DNA from: Collinsella sp. | GTDB taxonomy: Bacteria > Actinomycetota > Coriobacteriia > Coriobacteriales > Coriobacteriaceae | DNA length: 64,000 bases | NCBI GenBank assembly: GCA_019414515.1 | Contig: DXLX01000043.1 | Span: forward strand, 27,456-91,455 | Reading direction: 5' to 3' | Shown: piece after piece, positions 45,755 through 55,347 of the stretch | How the letters are laid out: each line of letters begins with the position of its first letter | Position numbering within the stretch: position 1 is the stretch's first letter | Translations under genes and position numbers: made by a program | The notes under the pieces: model-generated | Told to the model about the DNA's origin: nothing | The model's database searches: none | Seen by the model: the letters and a program-made list of their open reading frames with translations, nothing else

Positions 45755-45861
45755 GCACGCTCAAATTGGACATTTTGGCCATCGAACGGCACTACCGCCA
45801 CGTGGCGCCTTCTCGCAAAATTGGATTATTTCCACCGATACCTGCGGGATGGGAGCCAAAG

Positions 45862-48800
45862 ATGCTTGATCGCCGTTCGTTACTTGTTGCCGGAGCGTCC
45901 TCGCTGGCGAGCGTTATGTTGCCGCGCGTGCCGGGAAGCGCAAACGCCTTCATATTGCCGTTCGCGCCCACCGAAGCCCATGCCGACGAAAAAGACCCCT
46001 TCAGGGTGCTCGTTCTCTCGCGCACCATGTTTGGTGTGGTCGTGGTCGACGTCGCCAACAAGAATACGCCCATCACGGGTGCCCAGGTCACGCTCACATC
46101 GCGCTATGCCGCAGACAAGCAGCTCACCGCCACGACCGATGACGAAGGCACCGCCATCTTTGAGGTCGCGCCGCTTTCAGAAGGCTACGTGGACGAGGCA
46201 ACGCTCCTTGACGCGTACGACTTTAACGGCGGCATCTCCATTAGCATGGCAGGCTACCGCGATGTCGAGATTCCCCTCGCGCGTGTCCAAGGCGGCACCG
46301 CCATAACCGCGCCCACGCGTCCGCTCTCCGACGGCGAGCCGTACTTCCGCCAGCTCACATTCGACGAATGGGACATTCAGTACGCCGACGCTACGTTCAT
46401 GGCAATGCCGAAGGACGACACTGCAAACGAGCAACCTGACACGCACGCTTTCACTGTGCAGGCTCATCTGCCGCAGGGTGGACAGGCAACGCTGCACGTC
46501 AACAAGGTAATGCCTGCCGCGGGCAGCTCACCCGAGACCGTCACGCAGATTGGCCAAGTCAAGGCCAGCGCATCGGGCGCGGATAATCTGGCGACGTTCA
46601 CGCTCGAAGACAAGTTCCTCGACGCGGCATCGAGCCTTCTGGAAGAAGGATGCAAGCTGCGCTTTGTCCTCGACTACCAGGGCAAAACCTACACACTCTC
46701 CTCCCCCATGGCCGTTGTCACTGCGCCGGCGGCAAAGGCGGAATCCGGATCGACCACTATCGTCCCCACCACCATGGACCAAGAGATCACTCCGTTTGAT
46801 TTCCCCGCGGCGTTTCCCGGCATCGGCGGCAATAAGTTCACGTGTTGGATGCCCTCGTTCCCCATTTTGTTCGATTTCTCGTTTGCCGGGTACGTACTGT
46901 TTGGCGGAGGATACAAACCAGCCAGCTATATGAACGATTCGGGCAACCCTGATCCTGAATACTGGAAGAAGTCACCGCGTGAGTCGGGCGCCAAGCAGGC
47001 AAACCGCTACCTCGACGAGATGGAGGGGAAGTGGAATCAGTACAAGAGCATGAGTGCCGGTTCGGGCACCGATCCAAGAAACACCAAGCTCCTTCGCCAC
47101 CATTGCACGCTGCTGTTCACGATGGATATCGCCACACAGCTGTACGGCTCGCTTGCCTACGATTGGGTGGGCAAAACCTGGGGCGACAACAACGACCCCG
47201 CATACGGCAATATTAAGGCCCTCTTCCAGGTAAGAACCGACCTCAATTGGACCGAGCAGTTTACCCTAGGACCGGTGCCGTTTTTCCTAAACGTCAACCC
47301 CTGGGTGCTGGCAAAACTGGCGCTCGCCGTGGGTGCCCACACACACGGCAGCGGCGCGGCGTTTTTTAAAAACATTTCGCTCGACTATTCAAACACGTCG
47401 GGCTCGTTCACCATCCAGATCGGGCTTGCCGTCACCTTTGGCGCCGGCGTTGCAGGCGTCGCTTCGTCTGCCGTGCGCGGCGTCGCATCCCTCACGCTGT
47501 TCATTGGGTACGAGAAGGCAGATGGACACCAGCTTCCGCGACTGCGTGTAGGTGCAGACGTCGATGTCGATGTGATACTCCAGTTCGTAATGTTCAAGTG
47601 GACCACCAAGGCTTGGTCGGGGTCGTGGCCCACACTCCTCGATTCGTGGAATATGTCGGTGAACAATGGCAACCAGTATGTGCTCCAGCGCTCTGAGCTC
47701 GCATTGGGTGGAGATACGCCTTACACGTTGGATGCCTGCTTCGGCACGCCCGGCAACATCGAGGCGGGCGGCGTGCCGCAATTTATCGCATCGGCCACCA
47801 TCGTCACCAACGCCGAGCTGCTCGCACGCGCCGAGGTTAAGGCCACTGCCGTAAACGCCGCGCCTGTCGTGCGCGATTGGGATCAAGCGGTCACGCGCAT
47901 TGAGCTCGAGGCGGATGCAGAAAGCGACGACACGGGACAGATCGAGCATTTCGTCCATGCACTGATAGAGAACGACGAAAACGCCGCGCCGATGTATGCG
48001 TACACCCATATCGGGCAGGCGAAGGACGCCGCTGCGGACCCCAACGCCAATTCTGCCGGCGTGTCGGAAGACGAGCGTGGCGGTATCAAGCCCTCGAACG
48101 ACAACGTGCTGTTTACTGGCGTGCTCAGCGAAGCTCACATGAAGCTGGCAATGATTGCCGGCGTAGAATGCCTGTTCCGTATCGCCTCGGTGCGCTACGG
48201 CGACAATGGCCGCTCGCGCCTGGTGGTGCACACAAAGGCAAACGGCACGTGGTCCGCTCCCGCGCCCGTGGACTTTCCCCTTGGGTTTGGCGAGGGCGAC
48301 GTGGAGTGCGACGGCATATACGATTACGACTTCGACGTGGTGGAATATGCGGACGGAAGAGGAAACCGGGACGCCTACGTGTTGCTGGTCTCGGGCGAGC
48401 GACGCGACGGCGATAGTACCCTTTTCGATACGGCAAGCACATCCGGCATACTGTCCGTCGTGCGCCTGCGCATAAGCAACGACGGAGTTCGCGTGGTGTC
48501 GCATACGTCATGGCGCAGCATCTCGCGCGGCCGCTTGCAAGAGGATGGCTACCATTGCCTGCAGTGCCCGCGTATCACGGTGGGCAAGACGCTGGTCGAC
48601 GGGCGCCTGTCGGGTGCCTACCTCCACCGCCGCGGAACCACCGCAGAAAAGGCGCTCGGCAGCGAAGCTGAGGTTGCGCTGGAGTGCTTCACCCTGTGGT
48701 CGGATGATTTGGGCGACAGCCTGACGTTCCGCCAAGTTCTCCGCTTTCCGCAGGCACCGTCGAGTATCGAGCTGGGCGAGCCCGAGAATATCAACGGTAA

Positions 48801-50229
48801 AATGGTGGTGCCCGTTGCGTACGAGACCGCAGACGGTTGCGGCTGCGCATCGTACGCCGTGATTGGCCAGTCCATTGCGGGCTGGGGCGTTATGCCGCCG
48901 GACGCCACGGTACCCCATGCGGTGCCGTGGCCACAACATTCGGGCTTTTTGGCAACCGTCAACGAGCAACTGCAGCATATTACTTGGACGCGAGGCGCAT
49001 CGGCATTTGCAACGCAGCCTGTGGGTGCCGCAGGCTGTGGCCCGGCATCGTTTAGCGTAAGCAACAACGGCAGATGCGTGCTCTATGTAGAGAACACCGA
49101 TGGCAAGGTGGGACAAACCTACGACGAAGAAGGCAACCCGGTAGCAGTGATGGGCAAGCACTTCCGCATCTTCGCCAGCACCTTGGCAGGCGATCTGTTC
49201 ACGGAACCGTTCGTGATGTGCGAGCTGGACCATCCCGTCGATCAGATAACGACATTTTTGACGTCGGGAGGCATGCTCTCCGCGCTCGCCACGCACATTG
49301 TGAGCGCGGAGAAGAGCGAGGCAGAGCTGCACGGCATCGAAGTACCCTTGGTGGCATGCGCGACGCCGACAGGCGCGGTCGCCACCTCGGGCGCGGTGGT
49401 GCCCGGAGCAGCAGGCGAATCCTTCATGGTCACGGTGCGAAACGACGGCAACACCTTGCTGACCGCCGGCACGATCGATCTGTACCGAGAGGGCTCCAGC
49501 CAGCCGTTCTCCAGCGCTTCCATCGGATTCGGACTGAACGCACGCATGGCTTCAATCTACGATCCAGAGCTTGCCGAGGACGCTTCGGCCAACGACATGG
49601 CACACGTGAAGTACGCGCTCGAGACGCTGGGCGCACGTTTTGCAACGCACCCGCTGGTAGCCGACAACGGCAACGCCGTGCTGGCACCGGGTTGCACGGC
49701 ACAGTTCCGCATGAGCTTCGCCATCCCCGAGAGCTGGAGCGACGAAGTAGGCAAACGCGTAACGCTGTATGCGAAGGCGCGTAATCTGGTGGCGCTCGAT
49801 CCCGTAACGCTCGAGGAAATTCGACCGGGCGCGAACTCGGCACTGGGTGCCGTACTGCACGAGCTTCATGTGCCCGACGCGTCATGCGAACGCTCAGAAG
49901 TTCAGGTCGGCGTATGCGACAGCGCGGATACGACAGGACTTCACGACGCCCCGATGACGGCAGACGGCGATGGTGGCTCGAGTGGCGACGGTACTGACAA
50001 GGGTGGCGGCTCCGGCGGAAGCAGCTCCGGCAGTGGCAAGGACCACGGCAATAACAAGCGCTCCGGAAAAGCGGGCGCGCTTGCGGGCACGGGCGATGCC
50101 AACGCTCCCCTTACGGCAGCCGCTGCTGCACTCGCCGCGGCAGGCGCCGGCCTCGTCGCCTACAGCGTCCGCCGCACGGCGCTCGAAACCGACACCGCCA
50201 ATGAGGTCAATTCTGATAGGCCTCGCTAG
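45862..50229 (+). CDS. Giant Tat-exported, probably sortase-anchored surface protein
   Basis: A 1455-residue protein starting at ATG 45862 (GGGAG upstream). The N-terminus MLDRRSLLVAGASSLASVML has an Arg-Arg pair and hydrophobic core like a Tat signal. Near residues 60-120 there is a Cna-B or carboxypeptidase-regulatory-like stretch (VDVANKNTPITGAQVTLTSR...DDEGTAIFEV). The centre is of unknown fold. The end has a Gly/Ser-rich linker, LAGTG (about 1407-1411), a hydrophobic segment and Arg-Arg: an LAxTG sorting signal of the class E sortase type. Probably wall-anchored; role unknown. Confidence 0.85.
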   Translation: MLDRRSLLVAGASSLASVMLPRVPGSANAFILPFAPTEAHADEKDPFRVLVLSRTMFGVVVVDVANKNTPITGAQVTLTSRYAADKQLTATTDDEGTAIFEVAPLSEGYVDEATLLDAYDFNGGISISMAGYRDVEIPLARVQGGTAITAPTRPLSDGEPYFRQLTFDEWDIQYADATFMAMPKDDTANEQPDTHAFTVQAHLPQGGQATLHVNKVMPAAGSSPETVTQIGQVKASASGADNLATFTLEDKFLDAASSLLEEGCKLRFVLDYQGKTYTLSSPMAVVTAPAAKAESGSTTIVPTTMDQEITPFDFPAAFPGIGGNKFTCWMPSFPILFDFSFAGYVLFGGGYKPASYMNDSGNPDPEYWKKSPRESGAKQANRYLDEMEGKWNQYKSMSAGSGTDPRNTKLLRHHCTLLFTMDIATQLYGSLAYDWVGKTWGDNNDPAYGNIKALFQVRTDLNWTEQFTLGPVPFFLNVNPWVLAKLALAVGAHTHGSGAAFFKNISLDYSNTSGSFTIQIGLAVTFGAGVAGVASSAVRGVASLTLFIGYEKADGHQLPRLRVGADVDVDVILQFVMFKWTTKAWSGSWPTLLDSWNMSVNNGNQYVLQRSELALGGDTPYTLDACFGTPGNIEAGGVPQFIASATIVTNAELLARAEVKATAVNAAPVVRDWDQAVTRIELEADAESDDTGQIEHFVHALIENDENAAPMYAYTHIGQAKDAAADPNANSAGVSEDERGGIKPSNDNVLFTGVLSEAHMKLAMIAGVECLFRIASVRYGDNGRSRLVVHTKANGTWSAPAPVDFPLGFGEGDVECDGIYDYDFDVVEYADGRGNRDAYVLLVSGERRDGDSTLFDTASTSGILSVVRLRISNDGVRVVSHTSWRSISRGRLQEDGYHCLQCPRITVGKTLVDGRLSGAYLHRRGTTAEKALGSEAEVALECFTLWSDDLGDSLTFRQVLRFPQAPSSIELGEPENINGKMVVPVAYETADGCGCASYAVIGQSIAGWGVMPPDATVPHAVPWPQHSGFLATVNEQLQHITWTRGASAFATQPVGAAGCGPASFSVSNNGRCVLYVENTDGKVGQTYDEEGNPVAVMGKHFRIFASTLAGDLFTEPFVMCELDHPVDQITTFLTSGGMLSALATHIVSAEKSEAELHGIEVPLVACATPTGAVATSGAVVPGAAGESFMVTVRNDGNTLLTAGTIDLYREGSSQPFSSASIGFGLNARMASIYDPELAEDASANDMAHVKYALETLGARFATHPLVADNGNAVLAPGCTAQFRMSFAIPESWSDEVGKRVTLYAKARNLVALDPVTLEEIRPGANSALGAVLHELHVPDASCERSEVQVGVCDSADTTGLHDAPMTADGDGGSSGDGTDKGGGSGGSSSGSGKDHGNNKRSGKAGALAGTGDANAPLTAAAAALAAAGAGLVAYSVRRTALETDTANEVNSDRPR

Positions 50230-50281
50230 CTCCTAGTTACTTTTGTGAGAGACGTCGACTCGACTCATCGAACACCAAAAG

Positions 50282-50311
50282 GGGCTGGCCCCGATAACTC
50301 GGAGCCAGCCC
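50282..50311 (-). terminator. Terminator after the lipoprotein gene
   Basis: 8-bp stem GGGCTGGC/GCCAGCCC, 14-nt loop, followed on the minus strand by CCTTTTGG. It is 30 bp past the lipoprotein stop. Confidence 0.72.
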
Positions 50312-50341
50312 TGAGTCGCCTGACATGGGAATCGCAACCCG

Positions 50342-51361
50342 CTACTTGAGCTTCAATGCCTCCATCATGGGCGCGGCGGCGTCCCAATCGATCTTCCAGC
50401 CAATCGACACGCGGACGGTCTCGCCCGTCGCGGGAGCCGTCGCAAACAGCGTATGGCCGTTGTCGGGACCGGTAAAGCGCAGCCACGTTATGCCGTTGTA
50501 CTCGACCTGGTCGGTTGTTGTCTCCTTGCCTTCGTAGACCTGCTCTAGGCTTGCAACCTCTTCCTCCGGCGAGCGCGGGAAGATGCTGATGTTCAGGCGT
50601 CCTCCAGTCTCGTCGTGGAAGAAGTTTGCCTTTTCGCGCTCTTCGTCGGACGAATCCAGCGTGTACCCATCGGCGGCCTCGATGCTGTACGATGCGCAGT
50701 CGATGCCCGTTAAATCTGCCTTCTCGCCAGAATCGGCCACGCCGCCGGCCGCCTTGAACTCCTTGGTCTCGCATCCCGTGGTGTCAAAGTGCATGGCCTC
50801 ATGATTCTTGGCGGGGGCATAAGCGTCTACGAACTCGACAGTGATGGGCCCGTAGTACGCCGTCTTGGGCGCCCAGAAATACACGTACTCAACGGTCTCG
50901 CCCGGGCCGATATCTGGCCTCTCGGAAAGGTCGATGCCCTCGTGCAGCTCATCGGGAGCCTCGCTTGCAACGTAGTCGAGCACGGCCGCCTTGCCGGAAG
51001 TAAACAACGGGTCGCCTGCCTCAAGATCGCCCTGGGCAGCATGCACGTTAAAGGAACTGAACGTCCTGTTCTTTGTGTTGTTGTTGGTGATCTTGATGTG
51101 CAGGTAAAAGCCGTCCTGCAGCTTGGCATCGCCGCGATAGAACGTACCGTGAGCCACCGACTCATAGGTAATGCCTGCCACCTCGACCGTCTGCGAATCA
51201 TAGGCCCTGGGCTTTTCCTGCACAGGCGCGCTGCCGCCCGAACCGCCAGGCGAGCCGCTCGGAGCACTACCGCCACAGCCGGCCACTGTACACGCCAGCA
51301 CGGCCGAAAGCGTCACGGTGGGAATTCCTAACAGCAGTTTCTTTGTCATGGGCCTCATCAT
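50342..51361 (-). CDS. Secreted lipoprotein of unknown function
   Basis: A 339-residue lipoprotein. The signal peptide (MTKKLLLGIPTVTLSAVLAC) leads to a lipobox with Cys in VAGCG. A Gly/Ser/Pro linker follows. The first domain (about 50-190) has ITNNNTKNRTFSSFNVHAAQGD and looks like a DUF4352/DUF5067-type immunoglobulin-like fold; the second is unrecognised. ATG 51361 is chosen because AGGAG lies eight bases upstream. It converges with the giant surface-protein gene. Confidence 0.82.
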   Translation of the reverse strand: MMRPMTKKLLLGIPTVTLSAVLACTVAGCGGSAPSGSPGGSGGSAPVQEKPRAYDSQTVEVAGITYESVAHGTFYRGDAKLQDGFYLHIKITNNNTKNRTFSSFNVHAAQGDLEAGDPLFTSGKAAVLDYVASEAPDELHEGIDLSERPDIGPGETVEYVYFWAPKTAYYGPITVEFVDAYAPAKNHEAMHFDTTGCETKEFKAAGGVADSGEKADLTGIDCASYSIEAADGYTLDSSDEEREKANFFHDETGGRLNISIFPRSPEEEVASLEQVYEGKETTTDQVEYNGITWLRFTGPDNGHTLFATAPATGETVRVSIGWKIDWDAAAPMMEALKLK

Positions 51362-51655
51362 TCTCACCGCTCCTTTCGGCTTGCAGCTCATCCATTGCCC
51401 GAGTCCCAAGTCGACCCCGTGGCATCGGCTTCCACTATGAGCGTATGACGAAACACGGCGCCGGCGAAGTGACCCGTGGCCCAAATAACGACCCACCAGC
51501 GTTCCTTATGGGCCAAAAGAACTCGCACATGCACGCCCCCGGCCCATAAAACGAGACGTCTGTCCCAATGTTCGATTCGATCCAACAATCCGCACGACAC
51601 GTTTTCGACAACGTATCCAACCGCAAACGCAGCAAGACGCATTCGGCCGCCTTCA
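51362..51655. other. Intergenic, no gene supported
   Basis: Gap between the lipoprotein gene and the inverted repeat before the AAA ATPase gene. Frames that are open here lack ribosome binding sites and recognisable domains. Confidence 0.45.
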
Positions 51656-51765
51656 AATTTACTCGGGCAGAACCGACTCGGTTTTGTCCGAGTAAACTCG
51701 AGCATAAACTGATCCATGCGATACAATTAACTCGGACAAAACCGAGTCGGAAGGAACCGAGTAAG
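51656..51765. promoter_or_regulatory. Long inverted repeat over the start of the AAA ATPase gene
   Basis: A perfect 21-bp inverted repeat: CCGACTCGGTTTTGTCCGAGT at 51673-51693 and its complement at 51730-51750. Further ACTCGG/CCGAGT pairs lie outside it (51660 and 51756), so the dyad extends imperfectly to about 43 bp per arm and reaches the GTG start at 51765. Probable site of autoregulation. Confidence 0.75.
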
Positions 51766-53147
51766 TGGAATTTATTGGCAGGGAGCGTGAGCTCGCCCGT
51801 ATTAAGAAAACGCTCAAAGCACCCGAGCAGCGCAATGTTCTCATTTACGGCAGGCGTCGCGTCGGAAAAAGTGAGCTCATCAAGCAGGCGCTAACCGATT
51901 TGTCGGACGTCGCAACGGTCTATTACGAGTGCCGCCAAACCTCCGAGGCAGACAACCTCGAGAGTCTGTCCGTCCTTGTTGCTGAAGCGCTGAGCTTTCC
52001 TCCGCTCGCCTTCACAGGCATCCGCGAGCTCATCGAATTTCTGTTTGCCCAAGCTAAAGACAAGAACATTACCCTCGTTCTCGACGAATACCCCTACTTG
52101 AGAGATGCGGTTAAAGGCTTAGACAGCATTCTTCAGACCTCAATCGACGCCCACAGGGAAGACTCACGTTTAAACATTGTCCTGTGCGGCTCCTACGTTG
52201 AGATTATGAAATCCCTCATCGAGCATGAAAGCCCCCTCTACGGGCGAATTGATCTCGCGCTTGAGCTTAAGCCCATGGATTACTTTGACGCTGCGAAGTT
52301 CTATCCCGCGTTCTCGCCCGAGGACAAGGTGCGGCTCTATAGCGTTTTTGGCGGTATCCCCTTTTACAATCGCCTCATCGATCAATCCCAAAGCGTACGC
52401 GACAACATCATCGAGCTCGTCACGGAACCTGGCGCCCGCTTAGAAAGCGAGGTGCCGTCCTATCTCAACGCCGAGATCTCGAAGATGACCAACGCCAACG
52501 AAGTTTTCGGGGTTCTCGCACAAGGCTACTCCCGTTGGGGGGACGTGCTGGCACAGTCGCACGTCTCGAGCGGTCCGGCCATGGCAGACGTGCTCGACAA
52601 GCTCATGTCACTCGAAATCGTCCAAAAGCGTGCACCCATCAACGACCCTACGAACAAGCGCAAGTCTGGCTACTTTGTAGTGGATCCGCTTTCGCTCTTT
52701 TACTATCGCTATGTTTTCCGCAATGCCTCAGCGCGTCAGCTGCTCGACCCGGAAGTCTTCTATGATCGTCACGTCTTCCAAGACTTCGAGGAAAACTACG
52801 TTCCTCATATGTTCGAGGAGATCTGCCGTCAATACCTCGTGCGGCAGAACAGGACCGGCAAGATCGAACCGGCTTTCGACGCCATAGGCAAGTACTGGTA
52901 CGACGACCCCGCAAACAAAACGAGCGGCGAATTCGATGTGGTAACGCAAGACCCCGAGGGCTACGCATTCTACGAAGCAAAGTTCCGCAAATCCCCCATC
53001 ACGCAAAAAATGGTCGACGAGGAAATCGCCCAAGTCGAGGCAACGGGACTCAAGTGCCATCGCTATGGATTCTTCTCCCGTTCGGGCTTCGAAGCTGGCG
53101 AAAGCGATCGAACCGTCTTCATCGACCTGCCGCAGATGTTTGGATAG
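51765..53147 (+). CDS. AAA ATPase with C-terminal DUF234-type domain
   Basis: A 460-residue STAND-like or archaeal-type ATPase. FIGRERELARI opens the domain; Walker A is YGRRRVGKSELI and Walker B is ITLVLDEYPYL. A CGSYVEIMKSL sensor follows. A winged helix region near 240-320 leads to a DUF234-like C-terminus (FEEICRQYL, then SGEFDVVTQDPEGYAFYEAKFR), with D-(x)n-E-A-K as in PD-(D/E)XK nucleases. GTG 51765 has AAGGA upstream. Members are widespread in anaerobes with unknown roles. Confidence 0.87.
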   Translation: MEFIGRERELARIKKTLKAPEQRNVLIYGRRRVGKSELIKQALTDLSDVATVYYECRQTSEADNLESLSVLVAEALSFPPLAFTGIRELIEFLFAQAKDKNITLVLDEYPYLRDAVKGLDSILQTSIDAHREDSRLNIVLCGSYVEIMKSLIEHESPLYGRIDLALELKPMDYFDAAKFYPAFSPEDKVRLYSVFGGIPFYNRLIDQSQSVRDNIIELVTEPGARLESEVPSYLNAEISKMTNANEVFGVLAQGYSRWGDVLAQSHVSSGPAMADVLDKLMSLEIVQKRAPINDPTNKRKSGYFVVDPLSLFYYRYVFRNASARQLLDPEVFYDRHVFQDFEENYVPHMFEEICRQYLVRQNRTGKIEPAFDAIGKYWYDDPANKTSGEFDVVTQDPEGYAFYEAKFRKSPITQKMVDEEIAQVEATGLKCHRYGFFSRSGFEAGESDRTVFIDLPQMFG

Positions 53148-53190
53148 GACAGGACAGGTCCCTCCCGCATTCCAAGCATTCATTATCTAA

Positions 53191-53206
53191 TCGAACGGTT
53201 GTTCGA
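53191..53206. promoter_or_regulatory. LexA (SOS) box
   Basis: TCGAACGGTTGTTCGA matches the actinobacterial LexA consensus TCGAAC-N4-GTTCGA with no mismatch. It is 98 bp before the topoisomerase start, in the leader region of that operon, and after the ATPase stop. Confidence 0.8.
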
Positions 53207-53304
53207 TGGATTTCGTGTTGGGTGGAATCGTCTGTGGGCTGGGCTATGCTACCTTGACTATCTATATGACTTAAACGCAGCAAAGGAGCATCGAGAGAGC
53301 GAGC

Positions 53305-55302
53305 ATGGCAAAAAACACCGCAAACTATGGTAACGACAGTATTCGTCAGCTCAAGGACGAGGAACGCGTACGCCTGCGCCCCGCCGTTATTTTTGGCTCG
53401 GACGGGCTCGACGGCTGCGCGCATGCCGCCTTCGAGATCCTGTCCAACGCCGTTGACGAGGCGCGCCAGGGCTACGGCAAGCTCATCACCCTTACCGCCT
53501 TTCGCGATGGCTCCATTCAGGTAGAGGACAATGGCCGCGGCTGCCCGCTCGACTGGAACCCTTCCGAGAAGCGCTTTAACTGGGAGCTCGTCTTTTGCGA
53601 GCTCTACGCCGGCGGCAAATACAACAACAACCAGGGCGGCGACTACGACTTCTCGCTCGGCACCAACGGCCTGGGCTCGTGCGCGACCCAGTACGCTTCC
53701 GAGTACATGGACGTCACCGTTTGGCGCGACGGTAACAAGTACTCTCTGCACTTTAAGAAAGGCAAGGTCGTCGGCGCCAAAAAGAAGGCGCTCGAGATCG
53801 AGCCCAGCGACGAGGACCGCACCGGCACCACCATCAAGTGGCGCCCCGATCTTGAGGTCTTTACCTCCATCAGCATTCCCCACGACTGGTATCGCGAGAC
53901 CATGCGCCGCCAGGCCGTGGTCAACGCCAACGTGACCTTCCGCCTGCGCATCGAAGGCGACGATGGCGAGTTCTCCGAAGAGGACTTTTGCTATCCCAAG
54001 GGCATTGAGGACTACGTGCTCGAGAAGGTGGGTACCGACTACCTTACCGAGCCCTTCTTTATCGAGGCCGACCGCCGCGGTCGCGACCGCGAAGACCTGC
54101 CCGACTACAACGTAAAGATCACCGCGTGCATGTGCTTCTCGCGCACCTTCATGATGCAGGAGTATTACCACAACTCATCGTGGCTCGAGAACGGCGGCTC
54201 GCCCGAGAAGGCCGCGCGCAGCGCTCTGACCAGCGCCATCGATGCCTATATTAAGCAACAGGGCAAGTACAACAAAAACGAGACCGGCATTAAATGGCAA
54301 GACGTCCAGGACTGCCTGGTACTGGTGACCAACTGCTTCTCCACCCAGACGTCCTACGAAAACCAGACCAAGAAGGCTATCAATAACCGCTTTATCCAGC
54401 AGGCCATGACCGCCTTCTTTAAGGAGCGTCTCTCGACCTACTTGATCGAGAACAAAGATGCCGCCAACAAGATTGTGGAGCAGGTGCTCATCAACAAGCG
54501 CTCGCGTGAGAATGCCGAAAAGACGCGCCAGAGCATCAAGACCAACCTGCAGCAAAAGACCGACATGGCCAACCGCGTGCAAAAGTTCATCGATTGCCGC
54601 TCCAAAGACAAGAGCCGCCGCGAGATCTACATCGTAGAGGGCGACTCGGCAGCAGGCGCCATTCGCACCTCGCGCGATGCCGAGTTCCAGGGCGTCATGC
54701 CCGTCCGCGGCAAGATCCTCAACTGCCTGAAGGAGGACTACCCGCGCATCTTTAAGTCCGACATCATCATGGACCTTATACGCGTGCTGGGCTGCGGCGT
54801 GGAGATTAAGGACAAGCGCATCAAGAACCTGGGTGCCTTCGACCTGGACAACCTCAACTGGAACAAAGTCATCATCTGTACGGACGCCGACGTCGACGGT
54901 TACCACATCCGCACGCTCGTGCTCACCATGCTCTACCGTCTGGTGCCCACACTTATCGACGAAGGCTACGTGTATATCGCCGAGTCGCCGCTCTACGAGA
55001 TCAACTGCAAAGAGAAGACCTACTTTGCCTACACCGAGCTCGAGAAGAACGGCATCCTCAAGGAGATCGGCGACCAGAAGTGTTCCATCAACCGCTCCAA
55101 GGGTCTTGGTGAGAACGATCCGGACATGATGTGGCTCACCACCATGAACCCCGAGACGCGTCGCCTGATCAAGGTGGAGCCCGAGGACGTCACCAAGATG
55201 GAAACCATGTTCAACCTGTTGCTGGGCAACGACGAGGCGGGCCGTAAGCGCCATATCTCCGAGCACGGCAAGGAATACCTGGACCAGCTGGACCTGCAAT
55301 AG
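53305..55302 (+). CDS. Type IIA topoisomerase subunit B (ParE/GyrB-like)
   Basis: A 665-residue type IIA topoisomerase ATPase subunit. The GHKL domain has ILSNAVDEA and DNGRGCPLDWN, with the ATP-lid motif LGTNGLGSCATQYAS. The transducer domain contains the conserved Gln-Lys pair region (QQKTDM is in the linker). The TOPRIM domain has EGDSAAGAIR and DADVDGYHIRTLVL. It is shorter than GyrB and divergent, so probably a second topoisomerase beside gyrase. The gene is followed 45 bp later by the A subunit. Confidence 0.9.
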   Translation: MAKNTANYGNDSIRQLKDEERVRLRPAVIFGSDGLDGCAHAAFEILSNAVDEARQGYGKLITLTAFRDGSIQVEDNGRGCPLDWNPSEKRFNWELVFCELYAGGKYNNNQGGDYDFSLGTNGLGSCATQYASEYMDVTVWRDGNKYSLHFKKGKVVGAKKKALEIEPSDEDRTGTTIKWRPDLEVFTSISIPHDWYRETMRRQAVVNANVTFRLRIEGDDGEFSEEDFCYPKGIEDYVLEKVGTDYLTEPFFIEADRRGRDREDLPDYNVKITACMCFSRTFMMQEYYHNSSWLENGGSPEKAARSALTSAIDAYIKQQGKYNKNETGIKWQDVQDCLVLVTNCFSTQTSYENQTKKAINNRFIQQAMTAFFKERLSTYLIENKDAANKIVEQVLINKRSRENAEKTRQSIKTNLQQKTDMANRVQKFIDCRSKDKSRREIYIVEGDSAAGAIRTSRDAEFQGVMPVRGKILNCLKEDYPRIFKSDIIMDLIRVLGCGVEIKDKRIKNLGAFDLDNLNWNKVIICTDADVDGYHIRTLVLTMLYRLVPTLIDEGYVYIAESPLYEINCKEKTYFAYTELEKNGILKEIGDQKCSINRSKGLGENDPDMMWLTTMNPETRRLIKVEPEDVTKMETMFNLLLGNDEAGRKRHISEHGKEYLDQLDLQ

Positions 55303-55347
55303 CAGCAAATCGATAACGACGGCCCATAAGAAGTTCAAGAGGAAATC

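Noticed and set aside
51388..51726. 112-codon minus-strand frame before the AAA ATPase
   Set aside because: It covers the inverted repeat and has no start signal or domain.
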